From: Paraconexibacter algicola
GTDB taxonomy: Bacteria; Actinomycetota; Thermoleophilia; Solirubrobacterales; Solirubrobacteraceae
NCBI RefSeq assembly: GCF_003044185.1
Contig: NZ_PYYB01000001.1
Location: forward strand, 310,001-374,000
Length of the DNA: 64,000 nt
Direction of reading: 5' to 3'
Shown here: in pieces, positions 60,990-64,000 of the stretch
How the letters are laid out: every line of letters starts with the position of its first letter
How positions within the stretch are numbered: the first letter of the stretch is position 1
The notes under the pieces: generated by a model
The model's database searches: none
Told to the model about the DNA's origin: nothing
The model's input: the letters and a program-made list of their open reading frames with translations, nothing else
Program-made: the position numbers and the translations under genes

Positions 60990-62117
60990 TCAGGCGAGGA
61001 TCTCGCGCAGCGCGCCGACGACGAGGTCGACCTCGCGCGCCCCGAACGACGAGGACAGCGGCAGCGCCGTGTGCCGCGCTGCGATCGTCTCCGCGCGCGG
61101 CCGCGATCCCGCGTCGGCGTAGCCGCTGAACATCGTCAGCGCCGGATACCAGGTGGTCTGGATGCCGCGCGCGGCGAGCTCCTCGCGGACCCGGTCGCGC
61201 GTGGCGAGGTCCTCGAGCAGCACCGCGAAGCAGAAGTGCGTCGCGCGCTCGACGAGCGCGTCGTCGTCCCAGGGGACGAGCACCCCGTCGAGCCCCGCGA
61301 GCGCCTGGCGGTAGGCCTGCGTCATCGCGCGGCGACGGTCGAGGTCCGCCTCGAGGCGGCCGAGCCGGCTGAGGCCGAGCGCGGCGCGCGGCTCGTCGAG
61401 GCGGTAGTTGAACCCCACGTCGAGGATGTCGTAGCTCTCGGCGTGCCCGCGGTGACGGTCCCACGTGACCGAGGTCATCGCGTGCGAGCGCAGCGACCGC
61501 ACCTTCGCGGCGAGCGCCTCGTCGTCGGTGGTGACCATCCCGCCCTCGCCGACGCACAGCTGCTTCTTGGAGAAGAAGCTGAAGCAGCCCGCGTCGGAGC
61601 GCGACCCGACCCGGGCGCCGTCGGCGTCCCGCGCCAGCACCGCCTGGGCGCAGTCCTCGACCACGCGCAGCCCGTGCTCGTCGGCGAGCGCGCGGACGGC
61701 CGCGAGGTCGCACGCGTAGCCCATGAAGTGCGTCGGCAGGATCGCGCGGGTGCGGGCGGTGACGCGCGCCGCCGCGTCCTGCGGGTCGAGGTTCGGGTCG
61801 TGCGGGCCGACGCTGTCGACGAGCACGGGCACGCCGCCGCACGCGCGGACCGCCGCGGCCCCGGCGACGAACGTCAGCGCCGGGACGAGCACCTCGTCCC
61901 CCGGCCCGATCCCCGCGGCGAGCAGCGCCAGGTGCAGCGCCGCGGTGCCCGACGAGACGGCGACCGCGTGCTGCACGCCGACGAGCTCCGCGAAGCGGCG
62001 CTCGAGCTCCTGGGTGCGGGGCCCCATCGTCAGCCAGCCGTCGCGGTAGCAGGCGAGGACCGCCTCGACGTCCTCCTCCGCCACGACGACGTCGGTCAGC
62101 GGGACGGTCCAGCTCAT
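60990..62117 (-). CDS. DegT/DnrJ/EryC1-family sugar aminotransferase
   Basis: A 375-residue PLP enzyme that would aminate a keto-sugar nucleotide. WLTMGPRTQELERRFAELVG and AVAVSSGTAALHLALLAAGI are the N-terminal signatures, VLVPALTFVAGAAAVRACGG follows, VVEDCAQAVL holds the PLP aspartate, and FSFFSKKQLCVGEGGMVTT the Schiff-base Lys near 185. ATG 62117 overlaps the stop of the upstream aminotransferase (ATGA). Confidence 0.94.
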   Translation of the reverse strand: MSWTVPLTDVVVAEEDVEAVLACYRDGWLTMGPRTQELERRFAELVGVQHAVAVSSGTAALHLALLAAGIGPGDEVLVPALTFVAGAAAVRACGGVPVLVDSVGPHDPNLDPQDAAARVTARTRAILPTHFMGYACDLAAVRALADEHGLRVVEDCAQAVLARDADGARVGSRSDAGCFSFFSKKQLCVGEGGMVTTDDEALAAKVRSLRSHAMTSVTWDRHRGHAESYDILDVGFNYRLDEPRAALGLSRLGRLEADLDRRRAMTQAYRQALAGLDGVLVPWDDDALVERATHFCFAVLLEDLATRDRVREELAARGIQTTWYPALTMFSGYADAGSRPRAETIAARHTALPLSSSFGAREVDLVVGALREILA

Positions 62118-63283
62118 CGCGACACCCCGGCGCGCAGCGCCCGCAGCTCCTGGTCGATCGACCGCACGACGTGGTCCTGCTGCTCCTCGGTGAGGTGCGG
62201 GAACAGCGGGATCGTCACCTCGCACCGCGACGCGAGCTCGGTCCGCGGCAGCGACACGCCCGCGAAGCGCTCGCGGTAGGCGGTGAACTCGTGCACCGAC
62301 GGGTAGAACAGCGAGGTCTGCACGCCGTGCTTCTCGCGCAGCGCGATCCGCAGCGGGCCCTGCACCTCGGGCGCCACCATGATCGGCAGCACGTAGCAGG
62401 AGGACGTGTCGACGTCCTCGTCGCGGTAGGGCAGCGTGACGCCCTCGACCGCGCCGAGCAGCTCGCGGTAGCGGCGCGTCAGCACGCGCCGGCGCGCGAT
62501 GTCGTCCTCGAGCCGCCGGAAGCGGCTCGACAGCAGCGCGGCGCGCGGCTCGTCCAGGCGGTAGTTGAAGCCCAGGCCGGTGACGTCGTAGGTCGTGGTC
62601 GCGCCGGTGTGCCGCGCCCAGGTCCCGGAGGTCATCGCGTGCGAGCGCAGCGCCCGGGCCTGCTCGGCGACCGCGTCGTCGTCGGTGGACAGCAGGCCGC
62701 CCTCGCCGACCGACAGGATCTTGTTCGAGAAGAAGCTGAACGCGCCCGCCAGGCCGAACGAGCCGAGCTTGCGCCCGCCCGCCGTCGCGCTGGGCGCGTG
62801 CGCGACGTCCTCGATCAGCGCGAGGCCGTGCTCGCAGCACAGGGCCTGCAGCTCCTGCACGGGGGCCGCGTACCCGGCGAAGTGCACGCACGCGACCGCC
62901 TTCGTGCGCGGCGTGATCCTGCGCGCGACGTCCTGCGGGTCGATCGACGGGTCCTCGAGCCCGCGGATGTCGGCGAAGACCGGGGTGCCGCCCGCGTAGA
63001 GCACGGCGGCGGCGGTCGCGGCGAACGTGAACGCGGGCACGATCACCTCGTCCCCGGGGCCGACCCCGGCGGCGAGGTAGGCGAGGTGCAGCGCCGCGGT
63101 GCACGAGCTGACCGCCACCGCGTGGCGGACGCCGAGGTGCGCGGCGAACGTCTCCTCGAACTCCTGCGTGCGCGGCCCGAGGGTCAGCCACCCGGAGCGC
63201 AGGGTCTGGGCGACCGCCTCAAGGTCCTGCGGCTCGAGGCGCAGGTCGAAGAGCGGGATCTCCGGGAAGCCGCCCGCGCTCAC
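62114..63283 (-). CDS. DegT/DnrJ/EryC1-family sugar aminotransferase, second copy
   Basis: A 389-residue paralogue of the preceding enzyme. WLTLGPRTQEFEETFAAHLG, AVSSCTAALHLAYLAAGVG, VIVPAFTFAATAAAVLYAGG, LIEDVAHAPSATAGGRKLG and FSFFSNKILSVGEGGLLST with Lys near 188 are all present. GTG 63283 overlaps the epimerase stop (GTGA). Two adjacent paralogues suggest either two amino-sugars or a two-step diamino sugar. Confidence 0.93.
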   Translation of the reverse strand: MSAGGFPEIPLFDLRLEPQDLEAVAQTLRSGWLTLGPRTQEFEETFAAHLGVRHAVAVSSCTAALHLAYLAAGVGPGDEVIVPAFTFAATAAAVLYAGGTPVFADIRGLEDPSIDPQDVARRITPRTKAVACVHFAGYAAPVQELQALCCEHGLALIEDVAHAPSATAGGRKLGSFGLAGAFSFFSNKILSVGEGGLLSTDDDAVAEQARALRSHAMTSGTWARHTGATTTYDVTGLGFNYRLDEPRAALLSSRFRRLEDDIARRRVLTRRYRELLGAVEGVTLPYRDEDVDTSSCYVLPIMVAPEVQGPLRIALREKHGVQTSLFYPSVHEFTAYRERFAGVSLPRTELASRCEVTIPLFPHLTEEQQDHVVRSIDQELRALRAGVSR

Positions 63284-64000
63284 GGGATGTTCTTGAACTT
63301 CCCGGCGAACGGGTCCCCGAAGACGCCCTCGTCGAGGCCGCGGAGGATCTCGCCGATGCCGTCGGGCACGGTCATGAGGGTCTCGAAGCCGAGCACCTCG
63401 CGGATCTTGTCGAAGCTCACCTTGTAGTCGCGCGGGTCCTCGTCGCGCTTGACGTAGCTGACCGTGCCGCGGTCGGTCTGCCGGCCGATCTCGTGCACGA
63501 GGTCGAGCTTGCGGTAGTTCTCGCCCGAGCGGCCGACGTTGAAGACCTGCTTGCCGGCGATCGCCGGGTCGGCGGTCAGGGCGGCGACGACCCCGCGCCC
63601 CGCGTCCTTGACGTGCACGTACGGCCGCCAGAACTGCTCGCCGAACACCTCGAGCTCGCGGTCGGCCCACAGGTCGCGGGTGAACTCGTTGACGGTCAGG
63701 TCGAAGCGCATGCGCGGCGCGACGCCGTACACGGTCGCGAACCGCAGGCAGGTCGGGATCATCTGCCCGAAGTCCTCGGTCATCAGCCGCTGCTCGACCC
63801 CGACCTTCTGGCGCGCGTAGAGCGAGACCGGGGCCAGCTCCCCCTCCTCGGTGATCGGCACGGTCGGGTCGGCCATGCGGCCGTAGTTCGAGCAGGTCGA
63901 CGCCATGATCCAGCGCTGCACGCCCGCGGCGGCCGCCTCGTCGATGAGGTCGTGGGAGGCCCGGACGTTCACGTCCTCGGAGAGCTCCGGGTCCAGCGCG
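63280..64000 (-). CDS. NAD-dependent sugar epimerase/dehydratase (5' end beyond the right edge)
   Basis: The C-terminal 240 or so residues of an extended SDR acting on nucleotide sugars. The visible part reads ALDPELSEDVNVRASHDLID at the edge, then RWIMASTCSNYG with the catalytic Ser/Thr, SLYARQKVGVEQ with Tyr/Lys, CLRFATVYGVAPRMRFDLTV, and WRPYVHVKDAGRGVVAAL for the substrate domain. The Rossmann start lies outside the window. It is the first gene of the leftward sugar operon visible here and probably feeds the aminotransferases. Confidence 0.92.
   Translation of the reverse strand, partial: ALDPELSEDVNVRASHDLIDEAAAAGVQRWIMASTCSNYGRMADPTVPITEEGELAPVSLYARQKVGVEQRLMTEDFGQMIPTCLRFATVYGVAPRMRFDLTVNEFTRDLWADRELEVFGEQFWRPYVHVKDAGRGVVAALTADPAIAGKQVFNVGRSGENYRKLDLVHEIGRQTDRGTVSYVKRDEDPRDYKVSFDKIREVLGFETLMTVPDGIGEILRGLDEGVFGDPFAGKFKNIP

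Overview
The window is about 64 kb of very GC-rich, densely packed chromosomal DNA from an actinobacterium-like organism. The gene families (tandem acyl-CoA dehydrogenases, TetR regulators, WS/DGAT acyltransferase, PucR regulator, DM13 and fasciclin proteins, UppP) and the many GTG starts fit Actinomycetota, and a Solirubrobacterales/Thermoleophilia-type host is my best guess from gene content alone. Genes are usually separated by a few bases or joined by ATGA/GTGA overlaps. Many first genes have a TANNNT -10-like hexamer only 6-10 nt before the start codon, which points to leaderless transcripts.

Region 1 (1-16,957) is an accessory lipid/alkyl-chain catabolic region. It holds a cytochrome P450, a pair of acyl-CoA dehydrogenases likely to form a heteromer, a SUFU-domain protein, an alpha/beta hydrolase with a TetR regulator, a flavin monooxygenase, a second TetR divergent from a third acyl-CoA dehydrogenase plus a DUF7064-like protein, an aldehyde dehydrogenase, a WS/DGAT acyltransferase, an SDR, an acyl-CoA carboxylase carboxyltransferase and an SRPBCC protein. 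A dyad of the form GGACA-N3-TGTCC recurs in front of at least three of these units and may define a regulon.

Region 2 (17,113-29,431) is mixed: a large secreted protein with a collagen-like linker, a DM13 protein with a small membrane partner, an epoxide-hydrolase-like enzyme, a UbiB/ABC1 kinase behind an 18-bp perfect palindrome, an AraC-VOC-UvrA-like operon, an SDR, a STAS protein, a fasciclin lipoprotein, UppP and an Old Yellow Enzyme.

Region 3 (29,525-40,394) is the most distinctive system. Reading leftward it comprises an AMP-forming acyl-CoA ligase, a PucR regulator, and a translationally coupled operon of HyuA-like subunit, acetone-carboxylase-gamma-like zinc protein, second HyuA-like subunit, HyuB-like subunit, nitroreductase-like protein and an unrecognised 224-residue protein. 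Two HyuA-type subunits, one HyuB and a small zinc subunit match the subunit plan of ATP-dependent ketone carboxylases (acetone and especially acetophenone carboxylase). The nearby ligase could activate the resulting beta-keto acid.

Region 4 (40,536-49,507) has tRNA-Ser(CGA), an MFS exporter, short-chain reductases, a hydrolase, a CHAP hydrolase, TadA, a subtilisin-like protease, a degenerate GGDEF-like protein and a universal stress protein.

Region 5 (49,607-64,000) is a surface-glycan island: a CpsB-like phosphatase, two paralogous family-2 glycosyltransferases around an acyltransferase-3 protein, three family-4-like glycosyltransferases, two carbohydrate-deacetylase-like proteins, a methyltransferase, a sugar-phosphate nucleotidyltransferase, and a leftward set of two DegT-type aminotransferases and an NAD-dependent epimerase that runs off the right edge. 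I see no insertion sequence, phage, integrase or CRISPR array.
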